From: Planctomycetota bacterium
GTDB taxonomy: Bacteria > Planctomycetota > Phycisphaerae > WQYP01
Assembly: GCA_021831565.1 (NCBI GenBank)
Contig: JAKBMM010000007.1
Coordinates: 1 to 64,000 of the forward strand
Length of the DNA stretch: 64,000 bases
Direction of reading: 5' to 3'
Shown here: positions 29,607 to 37,521 of the stretch, one piece after another
Layout of the letters: each line of letters begins with the position of its first letter
How positions within the stretch are numbered: position 1 is the stretch's first letter
Program-made: the position numbers and the translations under genes
The notes under the pieces: generated by a model
Databases searched by the model: none
The model's input: only the letters and a program-made list of their open reading frames with translations
Told to the model about the DNA's origin: nothing

Positions 29607-30623
29607 TTAATGCGCCGGTTGCGACGCGGCGCGCCGCGCCAGCGCCTGCTTTCGCAGCCGGGCTAGACGGGCCTGCAAAGCGATGATTTGCGCTTCGATT
29701 TGCCGGATCTGTTTTCCCGGCGAACCGGGATTGGCGCCCGCCGCCGGGGAATTTTCCACAGCCCGCTTGCGTCCAGCCTGCCCGGTATTCGCGGGCGCCG
29801 CACCCGGGCGCCGCAGCCCCAAAGACGCGCTGGAACGCAGCAGCAGCCTGGCCAGCGGCTGAACCGGCGGTGGCAGTGATCTTAGGTGGGCGGAATCAAC
29901 CGAATATCGCCGGTCTCCGGTATTGATGATCGTATGAACCACCCCGTGGGAATCGGTCCACTGCGTGATGGTGAATACCTCCGGTAACCGCGACGATAGA
30001 GCGGGAGAGCCGGGCGTTTCCGGCAGATGAATGATCATGCCGGGACCAAAGGTCATGACTCGCGCCGGCATGATCTGTCGTCCCGGGGCGCCGGGATTCG
30101 CTGGCCGGGCGGCTGGGACGAAAGTCCGCGAAGTCATGAATATTTTTCGCCCGAGAAAAAACAGTTGGGGCGGGCAAGGCGCCGGTGTTACGCTTACTTT
30201 CCGCCGCGCGCCGGCGCGAATGATCGTCAGGCGGCATACCGTCGGCCGGCCGCGCCGCCGAGGCGATTGATTCACTGCCTCTACAAGCTGCTGCGGGGTC
30301 CGAAGGGGTTTGCCACCCAGCGCAATGAGCAGATCACCAGCCTTTAAGCCGGCCGCGGCGGCGGGACTCCCCGGTATCACCTGTTGAACCAGCAGCCCCT
30401 GCCCCCCGCGCAATCCCAGCAACCGGCTGAAAACTGACGGAATTTTTCGGATCGCCACGCCGATGAAGTATCGGCCCGTCCCGGTACGATCGGGATGGGC
30501 GCCGGGAGCGACCGGTTGCGGCGCCGCAATCACGCTACCGCGGGAGGCCCGCACCGGACCGGTCGCCGCGGCGGCGACCAGACCGAACAGCAAAACAATT
30601 ACAAGCAAAAGTCTATTCGACAT
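29607..30623 (-). CDS. Exported PDZ-domain protein
   Basis: 338 aa. Signal peptide (first ~26 residues, cleavage near 'VRAS'), a PDZ domain at about 65-140 ('GLLVQQVIPGSPAAAAGLKAGDLLIALGGKPL'), a Pro/Ala-rich linker, and a C-terminal helix rich in Ala/Gln/Leu/Arg (about 305-335) that may form a coiled coil. No protease domain is present. It is downstream of the ECF sigma and anti-sigma genes on the same strand, which suggests a shared periplasmic stress-sensing role, although no known site-1 protease motif is seen. Confidence 0.75.
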   Translation of the reverse strand: MSNRLLLVIVLLFGLVAAAATGPVRASRGSVIAAPQPVAPGAHPDRTGTGRYFIGVAIRKIPSVFSRLLGLRGGQGLLVQQVIPGSPAAAAGLKAGDLLIALGGKPLRTPQQLVEAVNQSPRRRGRPTVCRLTIIRAGARRKVSVTPAPCPPQLFFLGRKIFMTSRTFVPAARPANPGAPGRQIMPARVMTFGPGMIIHLPETPGSPALSSRLPEVFTITQWTDSHGVVHTIINTGDRRYSVDSAHLRSLPPPVQPLARLLLRSSASLGLRRPGAAPANTGQAGRKRAVENSPAAGANPGSPGKQIRQIEAQIIALQARLARLRKQALARRAASQPAH

Positions 30624-30651
30624 TCATACACGTGTTGTAAACTTCCGTCTT

Positions 30652-30674
30652 AGAGCCTGTCCGGAACAGGCTCT
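30652..30674. repeat. Perfect 9-bp hairpin between the anti-sigma and PDZ genes
   Basis: AGAGCCTGT / ACAGGCTCT, 9 bp each with a 5-nt loop. No T-run on either side, so it is not a typical terminator. It overlaps the last base of the anti-sigma stop codon. A related but imperfect palindrome occurs at 36102-36128 and a half-copy near 22001. Confidence 0.6.
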
Positions 30675-31255
30675 TAATAAACCGGCGACGTCTTCACCGC
30701 CACCGCCGGTACGACCGGAAACGCCACCACTCGCCCCGTCCCGTCGCTGACCACCACAATGTTGCGCGTTGTATTGGCCGCAGAGCCGTTCATCACCGGA
30801 TAGCTCATCGGTACGGCGCTGGAACCCGGCGTCAATAAAAAGTGGCTGCGCAGCCGCGCCGCAGGGGGCGCAAACGCCGTCGTGATCGCCGGGTGCGCCG
30901 TGTGCAACCGCCCGCCGATATACAAACCCGCCAGGGAAAAAAGCGTCGCTGTCGCCAGGACCATCGCCGCGATCCGCAGCGTCTGCGGTAATCCGCCGGC
31001 CCGGCGATGGTCCGGCGCTTCGCTTTCGCCGCGATTTACCGTGGAAACGCCGATCATCTCCCGCACGGCGCGCCGCTCCACCTGGTATTGCAGGAATCGC
31101 ATCGCCACCATCCGCCAGCCGCCGGGCGTTCGATCCATCCTCTGGAGCAGGTCGCCGCGCCGCTCCGCGGACAACTCATCATCGACCAGCAGGTCGAGTT
31201 GCCTTTGCAGCCTGACCGGCGCGTCATCCGCATTGTTTTCAGTTAATATCGCCAT
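30674..31255 (-). CDS. Putative anti-sigma factor (single-pass membrane protein)
   Basis: 193 aa. The N-terminal ~75 residues ('LQRQLDLLVDDELSAERRGDLLQRM') resemble the helical sigma-binding domain of anti-sigma factors, without the zinc-binding HxxxCxxC pattern. A transmembrane helix (about 98-120) and a C-terminal periplasmic part (about 125-193) follow. GGAGGTG lies five bases before the ATG; the track's longer start is inside the sigma gene. It lies directly downstream of the ECF sigma gene. Regulation of that sigma factor is the likely job (inferred from position and layout). Confidence 0.65.
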   Translation of the reverse strand: MAILTENNADDAPVRLQRQLDLLVDDELSAERRGDLLQRMDRTPGGWRMVAMRFLQYQVERRAVREMIGVSTVNRGESEAPDHRRAGGLPQTLRIAAMVLATATLFSLAGLYIGGRLHTAHPAITTAFAPPAARLRSHFLLTPGSSAVPMSYPVMNGSAANTTRNIVVVSDGTGRVVAFPVVPAVAVKTSPVY

Positions 31256-31269
31256 GTTTTCACCTCCGG

Positions 31270-31878
31270 CTATTTGCCGCCGTTGTCCCGCTCCAGCATC
31301 ATCCGCAGCTTCTGGCGGGCGCGAAAGAGCCGCATCTCCACCACCGCCACCGTTACGTTCAGCCGCGAAGCAATTTCCTTGTAACTGCAATCGTCCACGT
31401 GCTTCATCATCAGCAGTTCCACATCGCGTGGCGGCAGGCGCGTCATCGCCTGGCGCAGGCGGGCGTGGCGTTCCGCCGCCAACAGAGCCTCGAGCGGGCC
31501 GGCCTGGGCGGATGTGCCATCACTGGAACGGGTCAACTGCAATTGCTCCGCCTGGTGGACGCGCTTGCGCGCCCGTCCCAGCGCCCGCCGGTGCATTAAT
31601 GCCGCCCGCACGGTAAGCCGATACAGCCACGGTTTGGCGTTTTGCGCCGCTTGCAGCGTCGGCCAGTTGCGCAGCGCCTCCGCCGCCACTTCCTGCATGA
31701 CGTCGTCGGCCCCTTGCGCGCTTTTGAGACGCGCCGTCGCGACCGCCCGCAGCCAGCCTCCGTGCAGACGCAGCGCCTCGCCTGCGGTCCGTGGAAGGAC
31801 CGCCCCATCCGCCGTCGCGGATTCACCCTGCACAGCGCCAGAGTCATGCATGTCCGGGTCTTCTCCTGTCGGGGTCAT
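31270..31878 (-). CDS. ECF-type RNA polymerase sigma factor
   Basis: 202 aa. Region 2 ('RLKSAQGADDVMQEVAAEALRNWPTL' and 'PWLYRLTVRAAL') and region 4 ('LPPRDVELLMMKHVDDCSYKEIASRLNVTVAVVEMRLFRARQKLRMML') are both recognisable. A ~20-residue charged N-terminus precedes. The gene is first of a three-gene minus-strand set with a putative anti-sigma factor and PDZ protein, the usual architecture for an envelope-stress regulon. The initiation codon may lie slightly downstream (MHDSGAV). Confidence 0.88.
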   Translation of the reverse strand: MTPTGEDPDMHDSGAVQGESATADGAVLPRTAGEALRLHGGWLRAVATARLKSAQGADDVMQEVAAEALRNWPTLQAAQNAKPWLYRLTVRAALMHRRALGRARKRVHQAEQLQLTRSSDGTSAQAGPLEALLAAERHARLRQAMTRLPPRDVELLMMKHVDDCSYKEIASRLNVTVAVVEMRLFRARQKLRMMLERDNGGK

Positions 31879-32067
31879 TGCGCCGTCTTTCTATACGTTG
31901 CCGCCGGCAATGGGTGCTTTCGGTATTTATCGGCTTTTTTGCCCGATTTGCGGATTCCGCCGCCCCGGGAGCGTGACTTTCCAGGAATATACAATCCCAA
32001 CAAATCATTATCTCCACGGCGGGTGTGGGTAAGGTTTATAGGCGGGCGGGAAAACTCACGAACGGTT

Positions 32068-32259
32068 ATGAAATGGAAGAATGCCGAACGGCCCGAACTA
32101 CGCGCCGAACTCGATGCCGTGTATTTTAATCTCTACGGCATCAGCCGGGATGACGCGATTTACATTTTGTCCACATTCCAAGCGACGGGGAGCCCCGCCG
32201 ATCCCCATTCCTCCGCCGCGCTGGTCATCGGGAAATATGACGAATTGGCGGAGGCGTGA
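32068..32259 (+). pseudogene. C-terminal remnant of a DNA methyltransferase-type protein
   Basis: 63 codons. The reading frame ends in 'ELRAELDAVYFNLYGISRDDAIYILSTF', which resembles the C-terminal tail of Eco57I/PglX-like methyltransferases, where 'ELDAYYAHLYGLSRDELRYIL' is a common ending. Everything N-terminal to it is missing, and upstream sequence belongs to no related gene. It could be translated from the ATG but is too short for activity. Most likely a leftover of a deleted restriction-modification gene. Confidence 0.5.
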
Positions 32260-32379
32260 ATGGCCAAGGCATGAGCGGCGGTGAAAGCCGTGCTGTGCAT
32301 CTGAGAATCGCATTACCACCAAGGCGGTCGCGAGCGGCCTTCCCCCTCCGAAAAGGGGCTATTTCAGCAAGATGGTCAA

Positions 32380-33084
32380 CTATCGACCACCCTGGCGGAG
32401 ATATTTCAGCGGAACCCAATCCCCCGGCGCCCGTTCGTAATGCCAGAAAGACCAGCCGTTACTGCTCAAACCGCCACTGGCCTCTTTCGCGGCCGCGGAT
32501 GGGGAGTCGAATACCCTACCCTGGAATTTAATGACCCCGTTTTTCCGCGCTCGGGCCCTGTAATCTTTTCTCTTATGTCTGGCCTTCAATGCCATCCCTT
32601 TGCTGATGTAATGCCCCAGTTTCTTCCGGCCACCAACTGCGGCCTTCGCATCGGTGGCTTTTCCGATGTGCGGACGACCGACCAATTGCCGGAACTTCTT
32701 ATTGGCGTCAGCTTTATAGTCGCGCACAAATTTACGGCGGAGGTCTTCGCACTTCACGAATTTTCCACGCTTCTTGTTTCCCTTCGGCAGCGCAATACGG
32801 AGCAGCAGCGACTCCATTTCCTTCACAAATGAATTGCCGATGGTCAGGTATACCGAGAATCTATTCCACAACCCTCTATGGTGGTCCTTAAAATGATTCT
32901 TGAGACGACCATTAAGATTCCGAGCGAGGCCAACATAATAGAGATTATCATTGTGATAGAGGGCATAGACGCCATCCCTGTCATGAATGTAGCTGCGGAT
33001 AATGTGTTTGTATTCCTCAAGCGCCTTTGAATCAAATCTTTCCAGCATCTGGCAGACAAGTTGTTTCCCACGATTGCGTGGCAT
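32380..33084 (-). CDS. GIY-YIG nuclease-like protein with C-terminal DUF4357/RAMA-like domain
   Basis: 234 aa. The GIY-YIG core is 'DGVYALYHNDNLYYVGLARNLNGRLKNHF' (about 38-67), with the Arg of the second motif. A Lys/Arg-rich central region (about 100-180) follows, then 'FQGRVFDSPSAAAKEASGGLSSNGWSFWHY', which matches the RAMA/DUF4357 type seen at the ends of restriction-linked proteins. Base composition is lower in GC than the neighbours. It lies next to a methyltransferase remnant and transposase stub, so a mobile or defence origin is likely. Confidence 0.7.
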   Translation of the reverse strand: MPRNRGKQLVCQMLERFDSKALEEYKHIIRSYIHDRDGVYALYHNDNLYYVGLARNLNGRLKNHFKDHHRGLWNRFSVYLTIGNSFVKEMESLLLRIALPKGNKKRGKFVKCEDLRRKFVRDYKADANKKFRQLVGRPHIGKATDAKAAVGGRKKLGHYISKGMALKARHKRKDYRARARKNGVIKFQGRVFDSPSAAAKEASGGLSSNGWSFWHYERAPGDWVPLKYLRQGGR

Positions 33085-33174
33085 ATCTGCTCCTTAAGAA
33101 GAGCTTTTTTTCGTATGCGTACAGGGACAGCCATTTATTTGGCGCGAACGTTCGCAAGCATTATATTGTTTTCC

Positions 33175-33282
33175 ATGCTTCGACTCGCCCGCATTGTCGT
33201 CCCCGACGCAGCCCATCATGTTACCCAGCGCAGGAACAATCGTCACGGCCCGCTTGCCGGCCGTGTCAAATATTGTGTGTAA
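33175..33282 (+). pseudogene. REP-associated tyrosine transposase stub (N-terminus only)
   Basis: The 35-aa product begins 'MLRLARIVVPDAAHHVTQRRNN', which matches the conserved start of Y1/TnpA-REP transposases (R-x-V-x-x-x-x-x-H-H-V-T-Q-R). The family is normally ~150-250 aa with the catalytic Tyr further on. The frame stops 35 codons in, just where the 78-bp repeat begins. This looks like a 3' truncation by recombination. Confidence 0.6.
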
Positions 33283-33340
33283 TATCCCGAAAATTCCGTT
33301 TGATTTCGCGGGAGATCGCCGCCGCGGTGATGCGCCCGGC
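33263..33340. repeat. 78-bp direct repeat, copy 1
   Basis: Copy 1 begins at the end of the transposase stub and covers the 3' end of the PIN gene. It is nearly identical to 33824-33900: the shared text starts GTGTCAAATATTGTGTG and ends near CCGCCGCGG with a few mismatches in the last ~12 bases. The two copies bracket the antitoxin and the truncated toxin in direct orientation. Confidence 0.8.
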
Positions 33341-33502
33341 TTTCGTGGCCAGCGCCAATACGTTCGCCACTTCCAGTGACCAATGTCCCGGGACGGCCGC
33401 AGGGCGCCCGCCCAGGCTTTCCAGCAGCGATTCGGTTCGCGCGGTGCACTCATCGTCAAAGCACCATGCCATAGTAATGGACGTGTCGAAAACCCACTCC
33501 AT
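33266..33502 (-). pseudogene. Truncated PIN-domain (VapC-like) toxin
   Basis: 78 aa. 'VFDTSITMAWCFDDE' matches the N-terminal VxDTSV..AW motif of VapC-type PIN toxins, with the first catalytic Asp. 'HWSLEVANVLALATKAGRIT' is the middle conserved Glu helix. A full PIN domain is ~130 aa and needs two more acidic residues at the C-terminal half. Here the reading frame runs into the 78-bp repeat and stops (TAA). The ATG shares its A with the antitoxin stop (TAATG), a normal toxin-antitoxin arrangement, so the toxin was probably cut after the operon was in place. Confidence 0.6.
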
Positions 33503-33744
33503 TACGGGCTCCCCCGCTGGATCAGATCCTTGATTTTCAATCCACCGAGCGTGACGCCTTTACGAGTTTTCCGCCATTTGGCAATGGCGCCGGCGGCGTT
33601 CGGTCTGGTTGCCCCGGGCGGGACGGGCGACAAAATTGCCACGTCCTTGCCATGTCGGGTGATGACCACACTTTCGCCGGCCTCGACCTGCTCCAGAAGG
33701 CGGGGCAGATGTGTCTTGGCTTCATAGGCTCCGACTTTAAACAT
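33502..33744 (-). CDS. Phd/YefM-family antitoxin
   Basis: 80 aa. 'VGAYEAKTHLPRLLEQVEAGESVVITRHGKDVAILSPV' is a complete Phd-type fold, with a C-terminal toxin-binding region. Such antitoxins usually bind their own operator and neutralise the PIN toxin encoded just downstream. The partner toxin (33266-33502) is truncated, so the antitoxin may now be an orphan. Upstream (33745-33823) no clear promoter could be assigned. Confidence 0.8.
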   Translation of the reverse strand: MFKVGAYEAKTHLPRLLEQVEAGESVVITRHGKDVAILSPVPPGATRPNAAGAIAKWRKTRKGVTLGGLKIKDLIQRGSP

Positions 33745-33823
33745 ATTCTGACTCCGTGTAGACCAGTCTGAACTAGTCTATCCAGACACTCCCATCCCGT
33801 CAAAACTGATAAAGAGGGGGGCT

Positions 33824-33900
33824 GTGTCAAATATTGTGTGTAATATTCCGAAAATTCCGTTTGATTTCGCGGGAGATCGCCGCCGCGGGGATCACCCGGC
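33824..33900. repeat. 78-bp direct repeat, copy 2
   Basis: Second copy of the repeat starting GTGTCAAATATTGTGTG, 561 bp from copy 1. On the minus strand it also encodes the tail 'ISREIKRNF' found at the end of the truncated toxin, so it may itself be a fragment of a PIN gene. It lies in the ~280-nt gap before the ClC gene, which otherwise holds no recognisable gene. Confidence 0.8.
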
Positions 33901-34028
33901 GCATAAAATATGCCGTGCGGATCCATTCGCGTACGGACCATGCGAGTGTCCTTCGGCGCGCCACGAACGGGCGGGTCGGCGGCGCCGGCCTCCGGCGGCG
34001 GGCGGGGGCGGATCGGGCCCCGCCCGGT

Positions 34029-35942
34029 TCATCCTCCCAGTTCCTGGTGATAGCGGCGCATCAGTTCGGCGCGTGAAAGCAATCCCAGCAGGGCAGGCGG
34101 TTTACCGGTCGAAACGACGTCATCCACAACCGCCAGGCGGGCTACTTCATGCCGGGCGAACATGGCCAGGGCCACATCCAACGTATCGTGTAATTTCACC
34201 GGAGGCACGTCGGTCCGCAGCAACTCGCCCACCAGCAGCAGGGGCGCCGCTTCCGGCTCAAGCATTACGGTTTTCAAATCATCGATGGTCAACAGGCCCA
34301 GGTAGTTGCCCCCCGCGTCCAGCACCACGAAGTCGTCCGTTCCGTTCTGGTGGCTGCGAGTCAGAATGTTGGAGAGCGGTTCATCCGGCCGGGCCACCGG
34401 CGCCTGCGCCAGTTCCAGTTGGTCCACGCTGACCCGCTGGAGCGAGCTGATTCCCACCGCCGCGCCCAGGCGAATTCCCAGGTGTTTGAGGGGCAGGCTG
34501 TAAAGGCTTTCGCCGACCAGCAGTTGCTGAATCACCGTCGCCGTTACCGCCGCGAGCATGATCGGCAGCATGACGGCGTAATTGCGCGTCAATTCAAACA
34601 GAAGGATGATGGCGGTCAGCGGCGCCTGGATCGCCGCCGCCAGCACCGCGCCCATCCCCACCATTGCGAAGTTGCCCGGGTGCACGCCAGCCCCGGGCAG
34701 GTAATGCTCCAGCAGCAGGCCCAAGGCGCCGCCGCCGGCGGCGCCAATGAGAAGCGACGGCGCGAAAATACCGCCGGAGCCGCCGGGGGCCAGCGTCAAC
34801 GAGGTCGCCAGAATTTTCAGTAGGCAAACCGCAACTAGAAATTCCAGTGTCAATCGCACGTCCTGGCCGTGGAACAGTTGCCCGGCGCCGTACCACGCCG
34901 GGTTGATCATGCGGAGAATCGTCGGATAACCGTCGGCGAAAATCGGAATATAGCCCGTCGCGAACCGGTGCTGCATGAACGGGTTGTTTCGGAACAGAAC
35001 CAGGATCACGATTCCGCAGACGCCGGAGAGCGCCGCGCCCAGGGCCGGCATGAAAAAGGGCGGGATGCGGCGCTGCGCCTGGAGCGATAATTTCTCAATA
35101 AGCATATAGCCGCGGGTGAAGATCACCGCCAGCAGACCGCACACCGCTCCGAGCAATATATAGAAAGGCAGCGCGTGGAACGTGAATACGAACGCGGGTC
35201 CGGTACCGGGCATTTGAAACAGGCCGCGTACGGATCCGCCGCCGGAGAGCGCCACGTAGGTGGTAGTGGACAGGACGGAGCTGATGACGATGGGCGTGAG
35301 TGTTCGGACGGAAAAATCCCGCAGCATCACTTCCATGGCGAAGAGTACGCCGGCGATCGGCGCGCCGAACACCGCGCTGATTCCGCCCGCGGCGCCGCAG
35401 CCGATCAGCACCGGCAGATTTCGCCGCGATATGCCTAAAACGCCGCCCACCGCCGACCCCACCGCGGAACCGATCACCGCGATCGGCGCCTCCGGACCCG
35501 CCGAGCCGCCCGACCCGATTGTCAGACTGCTGGCCACGAGTGTTTCCACGGCCAGGGATGGTTTAAGTTTGCTCGACTCCCGGCTCAAGGCGTACAGCAC
35601 GCCCGCCAGGCCGTGCAGCCGCACGTGCTGCCGGCCCCAGAGCCTTCGCCACAGCACCAGCGCCAGGCCGCCGATGGCGGGAATCAGCGGCAGCAGGATA
35701 TAGCACGGCCACCATGTGGTGGCATGGGTCCATTCCACGACCGGCTTGAAATACCATCCCTCCACCAGCCGCACGCACTGATCGAAAAGCCAGGTTGTCC
35801 ATCCGGTGAGCACGCCAACGATAAAGGCTATCGCCACCAGAATAGTTTGTTCGCGCACACCCCAGCGGGTCAGCCGTTGCTGGGCGTGCAGCCGCCATGA
35901 GAATGCCGCACGGAACAACCGTTCCACGTAAGGTTTGAACAT
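34029..35942 (-). CDS. ClC-type chloride channel/transporter with CBS domains
   Basis: 637 aa. ClC helices with the ion-binding loop 'GSGGSAGPEAP', where the conserved Glu of the usual GxEGP signature sits as the external gate and is retained. 'GISAVFGAPIAGVLFAMEV' is the second ClC motif. The C-terminal ~130 residues contain two CBS-like motifs ('DFVVLDAGGNYLGLLTIDDL' and 'RLAVVDDVVSTGKPPALLGLLSRAEL'), which often bind adenine nucleotides. Transport of Cl- against H+ or passively cannot be decided. The longer track start at 36032 was rejected; ATG 35942 has GAGG eight bases upstream. Confidence 0.9.
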   Translation of the reverse strand: MFKPYVERLFRAAFSWRLHAQQRLTRWGVREQTILVAIAFIVGVLTGWTTWLFDQCVRLVEGWYFKPVVEWTHATTWWPCYILLPLIPAIGGLALVLWRRLWGRQHVRLHGLAGVLYALSRESSKLKPSLAVETLVASSLTIGSGGSAGPEAPIAVIGSAVGSAVGGVLGISRRNLPVLIGCGAAGGISAVFGAPIAGVLFAMEVMLRDFSVRTLTPIVISSVLSTTTYVALSGGGSVRGLFQMPGTGPAFVFTFHALPFYILLGAVCGLLAVIFTRGYMLIEKLSLQAQRRIPPFFMPALGAALSGVCGIVILVLFRNNPFMQHRFATGYIPIFADGYPTILRMINPAWYGAGQLFHGQDVRLTLEFLVAVCLLKILATSLTLAPGGSGGIFAPSLLIGAAGGGALGLLLEHYLPGAGVHPGNFAMVGMGAVLAAAIQAPLTAIILLFELTRNYAVMLPIMLAAVTATVIQQLLVGESLYSLPLKHLGIRLGAAVGISSLQRVSVDQLELAQAPVARPDEPLSNILTRSHQNGTDDFVVLDAGGNYLGLLTIDDLKTVMLEPEAAPLLLVGELLRTDVPPVKLHDTLDVALAMFARHEVARLAVVDDVVSTGKPPALLGLLSRAELMRRYHQELGG

Positions 35943-36101
35943 GCGTAAAACCTCGCTGGCGGCGCTGGGCCGAAAAAGCCATTCTACCGCGGTTCCACGG
36001 GACTTCACGCCGCAAATCCTGACTCGCCCCAAGCGGGCCCGCCGGCCGGCCGTTTCTTTGTGATATTTCAGCTCAGCCGCAAACCCTTCCCGCCCATCTT
36101 A

Positions 36102-36128
36102 AGAGCCTATCTTATATAGATTAGCTCT
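36102..36128. repeat. Imperfect 11-bp palindrome upstream of nuoH
   Basis: AGAGCCTATCT / AGATTAGCTCT pair in nine of eleven positions with a 5-nt loop. It resembles the hairpin at 30652-30674, sharing AGAGCCT. It lies in the gap between divergent ClC and nuoH genes, upstream of the nuoH promoter candidate, so it could be an operator. Function unknown. Confidence 0.4.
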
Positions 36129-36143
36129 AAGCACGGACTTCGC

Positions 36144-36171
36144 TTGTATCAGCGCGACTTTAGACTATGAT
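36144..36171 (+). promoter_or_regulatory. Possible promoter of nuoH
   Basis: TTGTAT at 36144-36149 and TATGAT at 36166-36171 with a 16-nt spacer. The start would be near 36178, leaving only ~15 nt of leader before the ATG at 36193. The -35 matches four of six. Confidence 0.4.
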
Positions 36172-36192
36172 TACCCCTGCCCTGGATTTTCC

Positions 36193-37500
36193 ATGAAGGC
36201 AACGGAGTTTTCTCAAACCATGGTCGGCGTGTTTATTGCTCACCTGATTTTCGCCCTTGTTGTGCTCGGCATGACGCTGGGGCTTGTGGCCTATCTGATC
36301 CTTCTGGAGCGAAAAACCGCGGCTTGGATTCAGGACCGCATCGGGCCCAACCGCGTCGGTCCCAGAGGATTGCTCCAGCCATTGGCCGATGGCGTCAAGT
36401 TCATCCTCAAGGAGGAATTTGTCCCCGCCAATGCGGATCGGATTCTGTTTCTACTGGCGCCGATCATCATTATTGCGCCGGCCCTGTGCGGTTTCGCCGT
36501 GATTCCCTGGGGCGGCGTCCTGGCCGCCGGCGCCGGCCTGCCGCATTGGCTGGGCGGCTGGACGTTTCCTCAAAACTTCCACGTGATGGTCGCCAATCCG
36601 CAAATCGGCGTGCTCTTTGTCATTGTTATGGCCTCTCTGTCCGTGTATGGCGTGGTGCTGGGCGGATGGGCCTCGGGCAGCAAATACAGTTTTCTCGGCG
36701 GTTTGCGGGCAACGGCACAGATGATCAGTTATGAAATTCCTCTGGTGCTATCGCTTTTATCCGTGGCCGTGGTAGCCGGAACGCTTCGCCTAGAGCCAAT
36801 CATCGTCGGCCAAGCGTCGTATTTTTCCACGGTCGGTTTTCTGCCGGCGTGGAATGTGTTCATCCAGCCAACGGCGTTTGTGCTGTTCGTCACCTGCATT
36901 TTCGCCGAGGCCAATCGCACACCGTTTGATCTGGCCGAATGCGAACAGGAACTCGTCGGCGGTTATCATACCGAATATTCCTCAATGAAATTCGCAATGT
37001 TTTTTCTGGCCGAGTATTCCGCCATGATCACCGGAGCCGCGGTGGCGGTGGCGCTATTCCTCGGCGGCTGGCACCTGCCCTGGATCGATCAGTTGATTTA
37101 TCGCGGCCCGCAGCCGGCGGTGACGGGCTGGGCGGGAATAATCCTGAAGTTCATCGTGTTCTGGGGCAAGGTGATTCTGTTCCTGTTCTTCTACATGTGG
37201 GTTCGCTGGACTCTGCCCCGCTTCCGTTTCGACCAGTTGATGAATCTGGCGTGGCGGGGACTTATTCCGCTTTCCCTGGGCACGTTCATTCTCGCGGCGG
37301 TATTCGTATATTTGCGCCGGGAAGGAATTCTTGCCGACCGCGTGTGGCTGTTGCTGGGCAACATCGGCTTGCTGGCCGGCGCCATTGTGTTTAACTATAT
37401 GTTCCCAAGCCCAACGAGCAACCGCCGGACGCCCGTGCGCCACAGCCGTTACAATCCAGCGCCTCCCGCCGGCTCTACGCAAACGGTCGCGCCGGTTTGA
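36193..37500 (+). CDS. nuoH: NADH-quinone oxidoreductase subunit H (complex I), isolated gene
   Basis: 435 aa with about eight transmembrane helices. The quinone-pocket motif 'ERKTAAWIQDRIGPNRVGPRGLLQPLADGVKFILKEE' and 'EANRTPFDLAECEQELVGGYHTEYSSMKFAMFFLAEY' are diagnostic. It contacts the quinone site at the membrane/soluble interface of complex I. Normally it lies between nuoG and nuoI; here no other nuo gene is in the window, only glyQS downstream. It may be a displaced member or a second copy. The C-terminus has a ~35-residue Pro/Arg-rich tail. Confidence 0.95.
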   Translation: MKATEFSQTMVGVFIAHLIFALVVLGMTLGLVAYLILLERKTAAWIQDRIGPNRVGPRGLLQPLADGVKFILKEEFVPANADRILFLLAPIIIIAPALCGFAVIPWGGVLAAGAGLPHWLGGWTFPQNFHVMVANPQIGVLFVIVMASLSVYGVVLGGWASGSKYSFLGGLRATAQMISYEIPLVLSLLSVAVVAGTLRLEPIIVGQASYFSTVGFLPAWNVFIQPTAFVLFVTCIFAEANRTPFDLAECEQELVGGYHTEYSSMKFAMFFLAEYSAMITGAAVAVALFLGGWHLPWIDQLIYRGPQPAVTGWAGIILKFIVFWGKVILFLFFYMWVRWTLPRFRFDQLMNLAWRGLIPLSLGTFILAAVFVYLRREGILADRVWLLLGNIGLLAGAIVFNYMFPSPTSNRRTPVRHSRYNPAPPAGSTQTVAPV

Positions 37501-37521
37501 GGGATTGTAAAAGGGTTATCC

